Shown here one piece after another: positions 1 through 9,054 of a stretch of DNA of 64,000 nt. This DNA comes from Thermotoga sp. (GTDB lineage: Bacteria > Thermotogota > Thermotogae > Mesoaciditogales > Mesoaciditogaceae). The first letter of the stretch is position 1. Every line of letters starts with the position of its first letter. Below the pieces are notes generated by a model. That model had not been told where the DNA came from and did no database searches. It worked only from the letters and a program-made list of their open reading frames with translations. A program made the position numbers and the translations under genes. The stretch spans positions 42,689 through 106,688 of the forward strand of contig DYLQ01000002.1 in assembly GCA_020722015.1 (NCBI GenBank). Reading direction: 5' to 3'.

Positions 1-960
1 GATATTTTGCAACTTTGGAAAGAAAAATTTCCAGAACGAACGTGATCTTCCAACAAGATTTTCCCATGTTCTCGATTGAGATTCATGAATGCCCATGGAT
101 GCACCGTTGTAGATTGGCATCAATTTGTATGCTTCGGAAACGCCTTGTTCGTAAAGTGCGTGACCGCCTTCATGCATGGTAGAAAATAATGCCGATGTCA
201 TATCATCCACGTGATAATTCGTTGTAACTCTTACATCTCCCACTCCCATTCCTATCGTGAATGGATGGGCCGTCTCATCTATACGGCCACCGTTAAAGTC
301 GTAAGTCATGGCGCTGAGCACTTCATGAGATAGTCTTTCTTGCGATGCTTTATCGAAATTTCCCTTCAGAATGGATGTATCCGGAGCTTTGCCTTTTGAG
401 GTTAAATCTTTTATGAACGGAACAAGCTCTGCTTTCAATTCATCTATTATTTTTTTGAGATCTTTTGTCGTCATAGAAGGTTCGTAATCTTCAAGAAGGG
501 CATCGTATTTATTTTCCTCATAACCGTAGTATTCGACGAATTTCTTGAGATATCCTACAATTTCTTCAAGGTATGGTTTGAATTTTGCGAAATTGGATTC
601 TACTTTTGCCTCTTGCCATACGTTTTCCCCTTTTGAACAGGCAATGGTGAATTTTTCAAATTCATCCGGTGGTATTGAAGAAACGCGCCTGTATTCTTTG
701 GTTACAAGATAAACGTTTCGTCTGTCGACCTCACTTAACTTTTCGTTGATTTTTGGTCTGTTAAAGTATTCGACGAAAGTCGCCATTTTGGGAGAAGTTC
801 CCATATCGAATATCGTTCTGGCGAGTTTGCCTGCAACTTCCGCTCTGTCCATTGCGGCTTTTGGGGGCATTTTCGTTCTCATGTCCCATTCAACAAGCGC
901 ATAAGCCACTTTGAACTTCGCTATTTCCTTGTTGTAATCGTAAAATTCTTTTATTTCCAT
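1..960 (-). CDS. M32 carboxypeptidase Taq-like metallopeptidase (C-terminus cut off by window edge)
   Basis: An open frame runs from an ATG at 958-960 leftwards off the window, so only the N-terminal ~320 residues are visible. It begins MEIKEFYDYNKEIAKFKVAY and reaches a zinc-binding HExxH in the form HEGGH, followed by ALYEQGVSEAYK and later GIHESQSRTWENL. These are hallmarks of the M32 (carboxypeptidase Taq) family of cytoplasmic zinc carboxypeptidases, usually ~500 residues. An AGGGGTGATC ribosome-binding site lies just before the ATG and overlaps the stop of the preceding 8-oxoguanine deaminase gene, so it is probably last or near-last in the purine operon. The family assignment is secure; the substrate is unknown. 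Confidence 0.88.
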   Translation of the reverse strand, partial: MEIKEFYDYNKEIAKFKVAYALVEWDMRTKMPPKAAMDRAEVAGKLARTIFDMGTSPKMATFVEYFNRPKINEKLSEVDRRNVYLVTKEYRRVSSIPPDEFEKFTIACSKGENVWQEAKVESNFAKFKPYLEEIVGYLKKFVEYYGYEENKYDALLEDYEPSMTTKDLKKIIDELKAELVPFIKDLTSKGKAPDTSILKGNFDKASQERLSHEVLSAMTYDFNGGRIDETAHPFTIGMGVGDVRVTTNYHVDDMTSALFSTMHEGGHALYEQGVSEAYKLMPIYNGASMGIHESQSRTWENLVGRSRSFWKFFFPKLQNI

Positions 961-965
961 TTTGA

Positions 966-2312
966 TCACCCCTTCAAGAATTTTCGTGATATCTCATTTT
1001 GCCTTTTGATAAGATAATCTATGTCCTTAACTTTTAATTCACCATTTTCAACGACGACCTTCCCGTTTACCATGTTGAAATCCACGTTATGTGCGTCGCA
1101 CATGACGATTGAGCCAACGGGATCATCCAATCCACCTGCAAGAGCGAGTTTATTCATGTCAAACATCACCAAATCGGCAGCCTTCCCAACCTCTATTGTT
1201 CCTATGTAATCGTCCATCCTCAAAACTTTCGCACCACCACTTGAAGCCATTTCGAGTGCTTCTTTTGGTGTCATAGCTCGGGCTCCGTACTTTACCCTTT
1301 GAAGCAACATGGCATTTCTTGCCTCCAAGATCATGTTAGATGTGTCGTTGGATGCGCTGCCATCAATTCCCAAAGAAAGCCTCATGCCTTTCATTTTAAA
1401 AATGGGAGCAATCCCAGATCCAAGCCTCATATTTGAAGTTGGGCAATGGGAGATACCCACGTCATTTTTTTTCATCTTTTCGATATCCAGATCACTCACA
1501 TGAACCGTATGCGCAAACCAAACGCGCGGATTCAACCATCCCAATTTTTCCATGTAATCGACAGGTCTAAGACCAAATTTTCCAAGGCAAAAGCTTTCCT
1601 CATCCTCTGTTTCCGCAAGATGAGTGTGTAAAAGTACGTCATGTTTTTCTGCCATCTCGAGAGTCTTGATCATCAAAGACTCGGTGACGGAAAATGGAGA
1701 ACATGGGGCAAGAGCAACTCTTGTCATGGCGTATTTAGATCTATCATGATATTTAGAGATGGTTCTTTCGTATTCCGAAAGGATTTCATCTTCATCCTGT
1801 ACAACGACATCCGGAGGAAGACCGCCGTCTTTTTTCGACATCGACATGGCTCCCCTGGTAGGATGAAATCTAAGGCCAACATGCGAAACTCCCTTGATCT
1901 CTTCGTCGAAGATCTTGTTTCTACCGTAAGGATAAAGATAAAGCATATCACTTGATGTCGTTACACCGCTTAGTGCCATTTCAAAAGCGGCAATGGCTGA
2001 ACTTACGTATGATGATTCTTCATCTAAATTTTTCCACACCTCGTAAAGGGTAACTAACCAATCGAACAATTTAGCACTTTGGACGGATTTGACATTTCTC
2101 GTCAAAGTTTGGTAAAAATGATGGTGTGTATTTACAAAGCCAGGAAGCATGATCATATTCGAACAATCGATGATCCTATCGAATTTTTCATCAGGCTGAA
2201 CCTTACCGACATGCGTTATGACGTTGTCATCAACCACGACATGGGCATTTTCAATCTCACCTTGTTTTGAAAATGTTTCAAGAAAGGCTATTTTTTTGAA
2301 AAGGTATTTCAA
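966..2312 (-). CDS. 8-oxoguanine deaminase-like amidohydrolase
   Basis: This 448-residue cytoplasmic amidohydrolase has metal-ligand HxH at residues 63-65 (NTHHHF), a later HTHLAET histidine pair and the catalytic Asp in GIDGSASND. The segment around residues 148-175 (RFHPTRGAMS then GGLPPDVVVQDEDE) is characteristic of the 8-oxoguanine/aromatic deaminase subgroup, whose members convert 8-oxoguanine to urate. It starts at a TTG that overlaps the stop of the upstream PLP-enzyme gene by four bases (TTGA), behind GGAGGGG. Its neighbours, adenine deaminase and a molybdenum hydroxylase, support a purine-breakdown role. The exact substrate (8-oxoguanine, guanine or another aminopurine) cannot be fixed from sequence alone. 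Confidence 0.82.
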   Translation of the reverse strand: MKYLFKKIAFLETFSKQGEIENAHVVVDDNVITHVGKVQPDEKFDRIIDCSNMIMLPGFVNTHHHFYQTLTRNVKSVQSAKLFDWLVTLYEVWKNLDEESSYVSSAIAAFEMALSGVTTSSDMLYLYPYGRNKIFDEEIKGVSHVGLRFHPTRGAMSMSKKDGGLPPDVVVQDEDEILSEYERTISKYHDRSKYAMTRVALAPCSPFSVTESLMIKTLEMAEKHDVLLHTHLAETEDEESFCLGKFGLRPVDYMEKLGWLNPRVWFAHTVHVSDLDIEKMKKNDVGISHCPTSNMRLGSGIAPIFKMKGMRLSLGIDGSASNDTSNMILEARNAMLLQRVKYGARAMTPKEALEMASSGGAKVLRMDDYIGTIEVGKAADLVMFDMNKLALAGGLDDPVGSIVMCDAHNVDFNMVNGKVVVENGELKVKDIDYLIKRQNEISRKFLKG

Positions 2313-3697
2313 TTGTACCCCTCCCGTTTTCTGTACTCGAGTATCAATTGATCGGTTTCGCCAACCACTTTTTGTTGATCTTCCCAGTATTTTGGATCAG
2401 CCTGTGCGTTAAGTTCTTCAACGGTTTTCCCCTGTTGCTCAACCCATGTGTAATATTTCAGATTATGCCATCTTCGTCTATTCTCAAGTGTTCCTTCGAA
2501 GAACCAATCCGTTTTAACTCCCATAAAGATAGAATTGAATCTTGATTTCGACTCCGCAACATCCATCTTTCCAAACTGCATATCAAGATCTGACATTACA
2601 GAATGATATCTGTCAATCGTGTCGGTTGCTATCGTTATGATGTTATCGTCAGGACCAAATTTGTATTGTTTGGCTACCTTTATCGCACCAAGTACATTCG
2701 CCACACCGGAAATTCCGAAAATAGTGGCCATTTCTTCAACAATTTTGGGATCGATAAAACTTTTAAGAAATTTTTTACCAACTTCATCCGTAAGGAGTTG
2801 AAGGCCTTTTTTCGATTCCATATCATCGACTGCCACAACGGCATCAGAATTCATCACGTTATGGATCCATGTTACGTGCTTGTCTCCTATTCCTTGAATG
2901 TCATGTGTCCCATATCCGTTCATAGAAATGGTCGGGCATTGTATCGGCTCAAGTGTAACCACTTTTGCATCACTGAAAGCTTGTTTCACCCTATCGCCGC
3001 ATGCTATCGTGCCTGCCGAGCCGACACCGGATACGATAGCTGCGATCCGACCATTCCCTATTTTTTCCTGTTGAACAAGTTCTACCATGGTGTTGCCTGT
3101 AACATAATAATGAAATCTGTAATTTCCAAACTCGCTGAATTGATTTAAGATTCTGACTTTTTCTGGGTTTTTAGACAATATTTCCTTTGATTTATCGTAG
3201 ATCTCTTTAACGTTCGATTCGGATCCAGGCGTGGCAACGACTTTTGCACCGTAAGACTTTATAATGTCAAACCTTTCCTTGCTCATACCCTCAGGAAGTA
3301 TGACTATCGTGTCGAACTTCATTCTGCATCCGACCCATGCTCCGCCTATGCCGTAGTTCCCTGTAGATGGCCATATCAAGGTGTTGTAAGACGGATCTAC
3401 CTCATTTCTTATGACCTTTTCCACCAAGATGGAATACGTTGCTCCAACTTTATGGCTTCCGGTGGGGAAATCTCTTCCATACATGACGATTATATTGGCA
3501 TCTACACCTGTCAATTGTTTCGGAAGCACCACATATTTTATTTTGTTATCCGGATCTCTCCATGTTATGTTGAAAAAGTTTATGGGATCAAGTGGATCTT
3601 CCTTCATCTTCTGAAGCGCAAGTTTTCTAACCTTCGGATCGATTTTTTCCGGGTGTAACATTTCCTCAAACGTAGGTCCTATGATCTTCGAACTCAT
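2309..3697 (-). CDS. Fold-type II PLP-dependent enzyme of unassigned function in a purine operon
   Basis: This 462-residue protein belongs to the tryptophan-synthase-beta / cysteine-synthase fold. The likely Schiff-base Lys is K83 in FPTGSHKVGATYS. An Asn-containing substrate loop follows (WPSTGNYGIGGAW, ~110-121), with a glycine-rich phosphate loop SGVGSAGTI at ~224. It is longer than cysteine synthase (~310) or diaminopropionate ammonia-lyase (~400), with a ~70-residue C-terminal extension containing WFFEGTLENRRRWHNLKYY. The ATG follows the stop of the molybdenum hydroxylase gene by one base, and the 3' end overlaps the oxoguanine deaminase start, so it is tightly co-transcribed. By position it may act on an amino acid-like intermediate released from purine-ring opening, analogous to the diaminopropionate lyase of other purine clusters. 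That role is inference. Confidence 0.75.
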   Translation of the reverse strand: MSSKIIGPTFEEMLHPEKIDPKVRKLALQKMKEDPLDPINFFNITWRDPDNKIKYVVLPKQLTGVDANIIVMYGRDFPTGSHKVGATYSILVEKVIRNEVDPSYNTLIWPSTGNYGIGGAWVGCRMKFDTIVILPEGMSKERFDIIKSYGAKVVATPGSESNVKEIYDKSKEILSKNPEKVRILNQFSEFGNYRFHYYVTGNTMVELVQQEKIGNGRIAAIVSGVGSAGTIACGDRVKQAFSDAKVVTLEPIQCPTISMNGYGTHDIQGIGDKHVTWIHNVMNSDAVVAVDDMESKKGLQLLTDEVGKKFLKSFIDPKIVEEMATIFGISGVANVLGAIKVAKQYKFGPDDNIITIATDTIDRYHSVMSDLDMQFGKMDVAESKSRFNSIFMGVKTDWFFEGTLENRRRWHNLKYYTWVEQQGKTVEELNAQADPKYWEDQQKVVGETDQLILEYRKREGYN

Positions 3698-3698
3698 T

Positions 3699-5993
3699 TC
3701 ATTCCTCCTCTATGAGATTTAACACGTATTCTTGTGTTGCAGGTATCCTCTTCACTCTTTTTCCTATCGCATTTGATATTCCATTTGCTATCGCAGCAGG
3801 AGTGGGCATTAAAGAAGGTTCCCCTATTCCCTTAGCACCAAAAGGGCCTTGCGAAAATTCGTCTTCGACGAAATCCATCTTTATGCTTTGCGGTATGTCG
3901 TTTATCGTGGGTATCATATAAGTACTGAAATTATCCGTTAATATCTTTCCATCACGCATCTTTATCTCTTCGTAGACTGCATATCCCATGCCTTGCACAA
4001 AACCGCCTTCAACTTGGCCTGTAAGTCCGACTGGGTTTAAAGCTTTTCCGACATCATGTGAGGTAAATGCGTTAACGACGGATGTTTTACCAGTCAGCAG
4101 ATCGACCTCAACGACCACTACTTGTGTTGCGTAAGCATACGTGAGATAAGCCTCTCCGAGACCTGTTTTGGGATCCCAATGAAGTTTAGGAGATTTAAAC
4201 CAACCGTTTGATATGAGATCAACATTCGAATCATAGCAAATGCGAACAATTTCTTCAAATGTCATCTTTTCATCGGGCGAAAAAATGATTCCATCTTTTA
4301 TGCTTACCGTTTCCTCATCCACGTTTTTGATCTTTGAAAACACGGTGATGATCTTAGCCTTTATGGTTTCACATGCTTCTTTTACGGCATTCCCGCTGAA
4401 CAAGGTCGCGCGTGATGCAACCGTCGGGCCGCTATCCTGAACGTAAGAGGTGTCGGTATTCTCAACGGATATTTTTTCAAGTTTTTGACCAAGCGTTTCT
4501 GCTGCTATCATGGCAAGCACGGTTTTCATGCCTTGACCCATTTCGGTATTCCCAACATGAACATTCACGCTTCCGTCTCTTTGCACCTGAACAAGTGCGC
4601 CAGCGGCGTCCAAAAGCTGACCGGCAGCACCAAGTGCTACACCGTAAATTATGTGCGAAACTCCTATTCCTCTTTTTTTAAATCTATTTCTTGAGTTGAA
4701 TTCAGAAACCGACTTTTTCAAGTTTTCGTAGTCGGAGATTTTGATCGCATGCATTATCGTTTCTATGGCACCGACGGATTCCGTAAGAAGATGATCCGTT
4801 GATGTTCTGCTTCCGACTTTAAGAGCATTTTCCAATCTTAAGTCCATAGGATCGATTTCAAGCCGCTTTGCGGCCTCATCCATTATGGACTCTATCGCAA
4901 AAAGCACTTGAGGACTTCCAAAACCTCTGAATGCCCCGCATGGAACTTTGTTGGTGTAAACCCCATCTATATCAACCTTGACATTTGGAACATCGTAAGC
5001 GCCCGCGGCATGAACAAGGCTTCTGTACATGACTATCGGAGATAGGGTGGCATAAGCACCGATATCCATGTGGGCATTTACTTCAATGGCCATGAGCTTT
5101 CCGTCTTTTTTGAATCCCACTTTATAATGGGATTTTATGGGATGCCTTTTGCTTGTGAATTGTACATCGACCTCTCTTGAATAAGAGAGTAAAACCGGTT
5201 TTTTCGTGTGATACGCAAGCAAAGCACACTGAGCGGCGACGTAAGACGGCACGTCTTCTTTGCCTCCGAAGGCTCCTCCCGTATCAGATTGCACTATTCT
5301 GACTGAATTCATGGGAATGCCGAGTATCCTTGGAACTGCATTTTGAACGTAGTACGGACATTGCATCGATCCGTAAATCGTCATCCCGTTAGATTCAGGA
5401 ATTGCAAGTATTCCTTGAGTTTCAAGGTAAGCGTGTTCCTGATAATCGGCAAAGAAATCATCTTCGATTATCACATCGGAATTCGAAAATCCGTTTTCGA
5501 TATTTCCTTTTCTTATCTTTTTAGATGTGAGTATGTTCCCAGATTCATGGACTTTTACATCATTTTTCAGCGATTCCTCAATTGATAAAATGGGAGGGAG
5601 CTCCTCGTATTCAACCTCAACTGCTTGAGCGGCTACATTTGCGATCTGCTGGCTTTCTGCTGCCACAATGGCAACGACATCTCCAAAGTACCTAACTTCT
5701 TCTCCGATCGGAACAAGACATGGCATGTCTTCGACGACCTCGCCAAGTTGGTTTTCTCCTGGGATATCTTCGTAAGTCAGCACGGCTTTGACGCCTTTTA
5801 GCTCCTTCGCCTTATCCGTATTTATGTTTTTAACACGTGCTCTTGCATATTTCGAAAGCACCAGAGCTCCGTAAAGCATTCCCTTGAATTCGTAGTCCGC
5901 TATGAATTTACTTTCACCTTTAACCTTTTGAATGGCATCGACACGCTTTACCCTTTTTCCGATCGTCGTTAATTCGGAAACTTTAGGTTCCAT
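3699..5993 (-). CDS. Xanthine dehydrogenase/aldehyde oxidase family molybdenum-binding subunit
   Basis: This 764-residue protein is the length of a stand-alone molybdopterin subunit (XdhA/CoxL type). The N-terminal ~110 residues form the aldehyde oxidase a/b hammerhead domain (RVDAIQKVKGESKF, VLTYEDIPGENQ). The Mo-binding core contains GGAFGGKEDVPSYVAAQ, PCGAFRGFGSPQ, EMGQGMKTVLAMIAAE and the C-terminal GIGEPS with the catalytic Glu. Such enzymes hydroxylate purines or aldehydes and need an FAD subunit and a 2Fe-2S subunit; neither is encoded beside it here. The start has a GAGGGGGTT ribosome-binding site, and adenine deaminase lies 19 bases upstream. Xanthine or hypoxanthine is the likely substrate from context. 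Confidence 0.85.
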   Translation of the reverse strand: MEPKVSELTTIGKRVKRVDAIQKVKGESKFIADYEFKGMLYGALVLSKYARARVKNINTDKAKELKGVKAVLTYEDIPGENQLGEVVEDMPCLVPIGEEVRYFGDVVAIVAAESQQIANVAAQAVEVEYEELPPILSIEESLKNDVKVHESGNILTSKKIRKGNIENGFSNSDVIIEDDFFADYQEHAYLETQGILAIPESNGMTIYGSMQCPYYVQNAVPRILGIPMNSVRIVQSDTGGAFGGKEDVPSYVAAQCALLAYHTKKPVLLSYSREVDVQFTSKRHPIKSHYKVGFKKDGKLMAIEVNAHMDIGAYATLSPIVMYRSLVHAAGAYDVPNVKVDIDGVYTNKVPCGAFRGFGSPQVLFAIESIMDEAAKRLEIDPMDLRLENALKVGSRTSTDHLLTESVGAIETIMHAIKISDYENLKKSVSEFNSRNRFKKRGIGVSHIIYGVALGAAGQLLDAAGALVQVQRDGSVNVHVGNTEMGQGMKTVLAMIAAETLGQKLEKISVENTDTSYVQDSGPTVASRATLFSGNAVKEACETIKAKIITVFSKIKNVDEETVSIKDGIIFSPDEKMTFEEIVRICYDSNVDLISNGWFKSPKLHWDPKTGLGEAYLTYAYATQVVVVEVDLLTGKTSVVNAFTSHDVGKALNPVGLTGQVEGGFVQGMGYAVYEEIKMRDGKILTDNFSTYMIPTINDIPQSIKMDFVEDEFSQGPFGAKGIGEPSLMPTPAAIANGISNAIGKRVKRIPATQEYVLNLIEEE

Positions 5994-6012
5994 ACGGTAA
6001 CCCCCTCAAATA

Positions 6013-7725
6013 TCAAATTCCAACGTTCACGAAATTACCCTTCTCAACGTCTACAAGTCCGAAATTCGTTATCCTCAATTTTGGAATGACCGCAAGTTGC
6101 ACAAAAGATAAAACCATGAAAGGATCATTTATTATACACCCGATCGATTTTGCTGCATCTTTCAATTCATTTATTTTTTTAACAACTTCTTCTGTTGTCA
6201 AAAATGACATAAGGCCTCCTATTGAAAGTGGGAGTTCGGCCAGAATATTTCCATTACTTGAGACGACAATTCCACCTCTCATATTCAAAATCTCATTTAT
6301 GGCCAAAACCATATCGGAATCGTTTGTTCCAATAACTGACATGTTGTGCGAGTCATGGCCCACAGAGGTCGCTATGGCACCGTTTTTTATGCCGAAACCT
6401 GTCACAGCACCCACAAATATCGATTTTTCTTTAGAATATCTGGATACAACTGCGATTTTAAGTAGATCATTTTCAACATTTGGTACTTTAACAGGTGGGA
6501 TGTCAAAGATCTCTTCAGAAGTTACTATGCTATCGTTAAAAACCCTTATGGCTCTTGTTTGATGTCCACTTGAAAGTATCGTCAGATCATCCGCTTCGAT
6601 CTTTGAAATTCTGAAATTGCCACTCAATTTTTGTTCTATGTTATTTCCAACGATATCCGTCACCAGTTTACCATCTCTGGCAACTATCTTTGAATCTTTT
6701 ATGACGATCTTGGGAGAAAATTTTTCAAGGGATTCTGTTACAACCATATCGGCCTTGTAAGACGGCGCAATCGCTCCCATACTTCTGAGGCCGTAAAATT
6801 GAGCTGAATTTATCGTTGCCATCCTTATCGCGATGATCGGATCGATTCCCTTCGATACCGCAAGTCTTATCATGTTATCTATGTGGCCTTCTTTTACTAT
6901 ATCATCCGGATGACGATCATCTGTACAAAAAGAAAAAAATCTTTCGTTGTACGGAGTAACGGCACCTATTAAACCGTCAAGATTTTTTGCAACACTGCCT
7001 TCTCTGATCAGCACTTGCATGCCACGAGATATTTTCTCAAGTGCCTCTGACTCATTCGTGCATTCATGATCTGTTCTTATAAAGGCCGACACATAAGCGT
7101 TAAGTTTTTTACCGGAAAGTCCAGGGGCATGGCCATCTATTTTCTTGTAAAGATGTCTTATTATCTCTATTTTTGTGATAAGATCCTTGTTTGTATCTAT
7201 CACACCGGGATAATTCATAACCTCTCCAAGTCCAAGCACTCTCGGGTATTTTGTAACAAGTGCTATCGTGTCTACGGAGGTTATCTCGGATCCGCTGATT
7301 TCCATGTTCGTGGCAGGCACACAAGATGGGATCATCATGTAAATGTTAAGCGGTATTCCTTCAGTGTATCGCAACATGTACTCAATACCGTCTAAGCCGA
7401 TCACATTTGCAATTTCGTGGGGATCGGCAATGATAGTCGTCGTTCCTCTCGGAAGGATTGTTCTTGCAAATTCAACGGGATCTACCATCGAACTTTCAAT
7501 GTGCACATGGGCATCTATTAAACCTGGAACAACGTAATTTCCTTCTAAATCTATAATTTCTTTACCCGATCCGTAATCTCCTACACCGGCAATTCTTTTT
7601 CCGTAAAGAGCTATGTTACCTTCTTCAATCTTTCCCGTAAAAACATTGACAATCTTGCAATTTGTCAGAAGTACATCGGAAGGGACTTTCCCAAGGGCAA
7701 CGGGGATTATCTCATCGATCTTCAC
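6013..7725 (-). CDS. ade: Adenine deaminase
   Basis: This 570-residue amidohydrolase deaminates adenine to hypoxanthine. Signature motifs are GLIDAHVHIESSMVDP with metal-binding HxH, RGTTTIIADPHEIANVIG, CTDDRHPDD, and the C-terminal Ade domain with TSVGHDSHNMSVIG and a glycine-rich GGIVVSSNGN. Length is normal for the family. The start is GTG at 7723-7725, in an overlap with the end of the thioesterase gene and behind AAAGGA. Its product hypoxanthine is a natural substrate for the downstream molybdenum hydroxylase, and hypoxanthine phosphoribosyltransferase is encoded elsewhere in the window (34622-35134), so salvage and breakdown may compete for it. Confidence 0.95.
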   Translation of the reverse strand: MKIDEIIPVALGKVPSDVLLTNCKIVNVFTGKIEEGNIALYGKRIAGVGDYGSGKEIIDLEGNYVVPGLIDAHVHIESSMVDPVEFARTILPRGTTTIIADPHEIANVIGLDGIEYMLRYTEGIPLNIYMMIPSCVPATNMEISGSEITSVDTIALVTKYPRVLGLGEVMNYPGVIDTNKDLITKIEIIRHLYKKIDGHAPGLSGKKLNAYVSAFIRTDHECTNESEALEKISRGMQVLIREGSVAKNLDGLIGAVTPYNERFFSFCTDDRHPDDIVKEGHIDNMIRLAVSKGIDPIIAIRMATINSAQFYGLRSMGAIAPSYKADMVVTESLEKFSPKIVIKDSKIVARDGKLVTDIVGNNIEQKLSGNFRISKIEADDLTILSSGHQTRAIRVFNDSIVTSEEIFDIPPVKVPNVENDLLKIAVVSRYSKEKSIFVGAVTGFGIKNGAIATSVGHDSHNMSVIGTNDSDMVLAINEILNMRGGIVVSSNGNILAELPLSIGGLMSFLTTEEVVKKINELKDAAKSIGCIINDPFMVLSFVQLAVIPKLRITNFGLVDVEKGNFVNVGI

Positions 7726-8071
7726 GACTGAAATCCTTTCTTTTCACGGCAACTCTGATGTGATTGGCTTTGGCTATGAGCTTATCGGCAACTCTCATTT
7801 CAATGTAAAAAGAAAATTTCCTGGATTTTCTTTCGAGCAAACTTGCGACTACGGTTACTTTCTCTCCAGGCCATACGGGAGCAACATGATCTAAGGTTAC
7901 GTGTGCGCCAACGGTAATTTCATCACCAGAAAGAAAAGTCTGGGCAAATTCGGAAGCAGTTTCCTCCATCCACGCAAGTACGGTTGGAGTCGACAAAACG
8001 TCAGCATTTCCACTTTTTAGCGTAGATGCAAGATCTTTTTGCGTTACCATTTTCTCTTTTATCATCTCCAT
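7712..8071 (-). CDS. FlK-like hotdog-fold thioesterase
   Basis: The 119-residue product resembles the fluoroacetyl-CoA thioesterase (FlK) branch of small hotdog thioesterases. The conserved Thr and Glu of TPTVLAWMEETA and the His-containing GAHVTLDHVAPV match the catalytic triad pattern of that family. I place the start at the ATG at 8069-8071: it forms a TAATG overlap with the DegV stop and has GAGGTGAT upstream, whereas the longer in-frame start at 8098 lies inside DegV. It probably hydrolyses a short acyl-CoA. No link to fluoroacetate is implied, and its place ahead of the purine genes is unexplained. Confidence 0.8.
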   Translation of the reverse strand: MEMIKEKMVTQKDLASTLKSGNADVLSTPTVLAWMEETASEFAQTFLSGDEITVGAHVTLDHVAPVWPGEKVTVVASLLERKSRKFSFYIEMRVADKLIAKANHIRVAVKRKDFSREDR

Positions 8072-8928
8072 TATATCACCTCTATTCCGAAGCCACACAT
8101 GCCGGGGCCGACATGTGTGGTTATGACTTTGCCTGTCATATGAAATGAAGCATCGACAACTTCATATTTTGTTTTCATTTTTTCGAGTAATTCCTTTGCT
8201 TCGTCCTCGACATTTGCATGAATCATGCAGAGTATCACTTTAGAGCCAAAAGGAATGTATTTACCAGATTGTTCGATAAGCATATCATAAGCATGCGATT
8301 TTCCTCTTGTCCTTCCAAATGGTATCATCTCTCCACTTTTGTCTATCCAAATTCCAACCTTGAATTTCAGAACTGTACCGAAAAAGCCCTGAATCTTTGA
8401 GACCCGTCCACCCTTTACAAGAAAGGAAAAATCCGAAACATAAAAGATAGCTTGAAATCTATCTTTTTCTCTGTCAGTGTTAAGTTGTTTAACGATTTCT
8501 TTTGGATTCATTCCTTGATTTGCAAGTTCTCTCGCCCTTCTTGCGACAAGCGGTATGACTGCGGAGGCAAGTTTTGTATCAAAAATCTCAACAGGGATTT
8601 TAGCTTCCTTTGCCGCAGTTGTAGCGGAATTTGCCGTACCTGACATTTTCGAAGACAAGGTTAAAACGACAATACCCTCATATCCCGATTGTTCTGCATT
8701 TCTGTACCTTTGTAAGAATTCAAAAACCGTCGGTTGCGATGTTTTCGGTAATTCCGAAGTTTTTGATATCCTTTCGTAAAAATTCATCAATTCAGACGGA
8801 TTTCTTGTATCATCTTCCTGAGAGCCATCAGGCCATATAACCTTTAAAGGTACCATATCGGCATCTAATCTTTCAAACCAATCAGGAGCCATATCAGCCG
8901 TACTATCCACGAATATCTTTATCCGCAA
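8071..8928 (-). CDS. DegV family fatty-acid-binding protein
   Basis: The product (~285 residues) has the DegV signature IKIFVDSTADMAPDWFER at the N-terminus, LSSKMSGTANSA in the middle and a C-terminal THVGPGMCGFGIEV. DegV proteins bind fatty acids (FakB-like) and in many bacteria present them to a fatty acid kinase; no fakA is visible here. The ATG at 8943 is probably not the start. Its first codons form GGAGGTG, an ideal ribosome-binding site for the TTG at 8926-8928, which is chosen. It is first in the run of minus-strand genes leading into the purine genes, with a TATAAT hexamer (8973-8978, minus) upstream. Confidence 0.85.
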   Translation of the reverse strand: MRIKIFVDSTADMAPDWFERLDADMVPLKVIWPDGSQEDDTRNPSELMNFYERISKTSELPKTSQPTVFEFLQRYRNAEQSGYEGIVVLTLSSKMSGTANSATTAAKEAKIPVEIFDTKLASAVIPLVARRARELANQGMNPKEIVKQLNTDREKDRFQAIFYVSDFSFLVKGGRVSKIQGFFGTVLKFKVGIWIDKSGEMIPFGRTRGKSHAYDMLIEQSGKYIPFGSKVILCMIHANVEDEAKELLEKMKTKYEVVDASFHMTGKVITTHVGPGMCGFGIEVI

Positions 8929-8972
8929 ATAGTCCACCTCCATTCGCTAAACTACCATTTTCAATTTTCTTT

Positions 8973-9024
8973 ATTATATAGCATTTCGAACAAGATGTGC
9001 TAATCTGAAAATTTGGTGTATAAT
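8973..9024. promoter_or_regulatory. Divergent promoter region between degV and mscL
   Basis: A minus-strand TATAAT (8973-8978) points to degV and a plus-strand TATAAT (9019-9024) points to mscL. No good -35 element is visible for either, so only the -10 hexamers support the call. The mscL -10 lies about 30 bases before its ATG. Confidence 0.5.
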
Positions 9025-9054
9025 ATTGTAAAGGTCATGATGAAGGGGGATATT

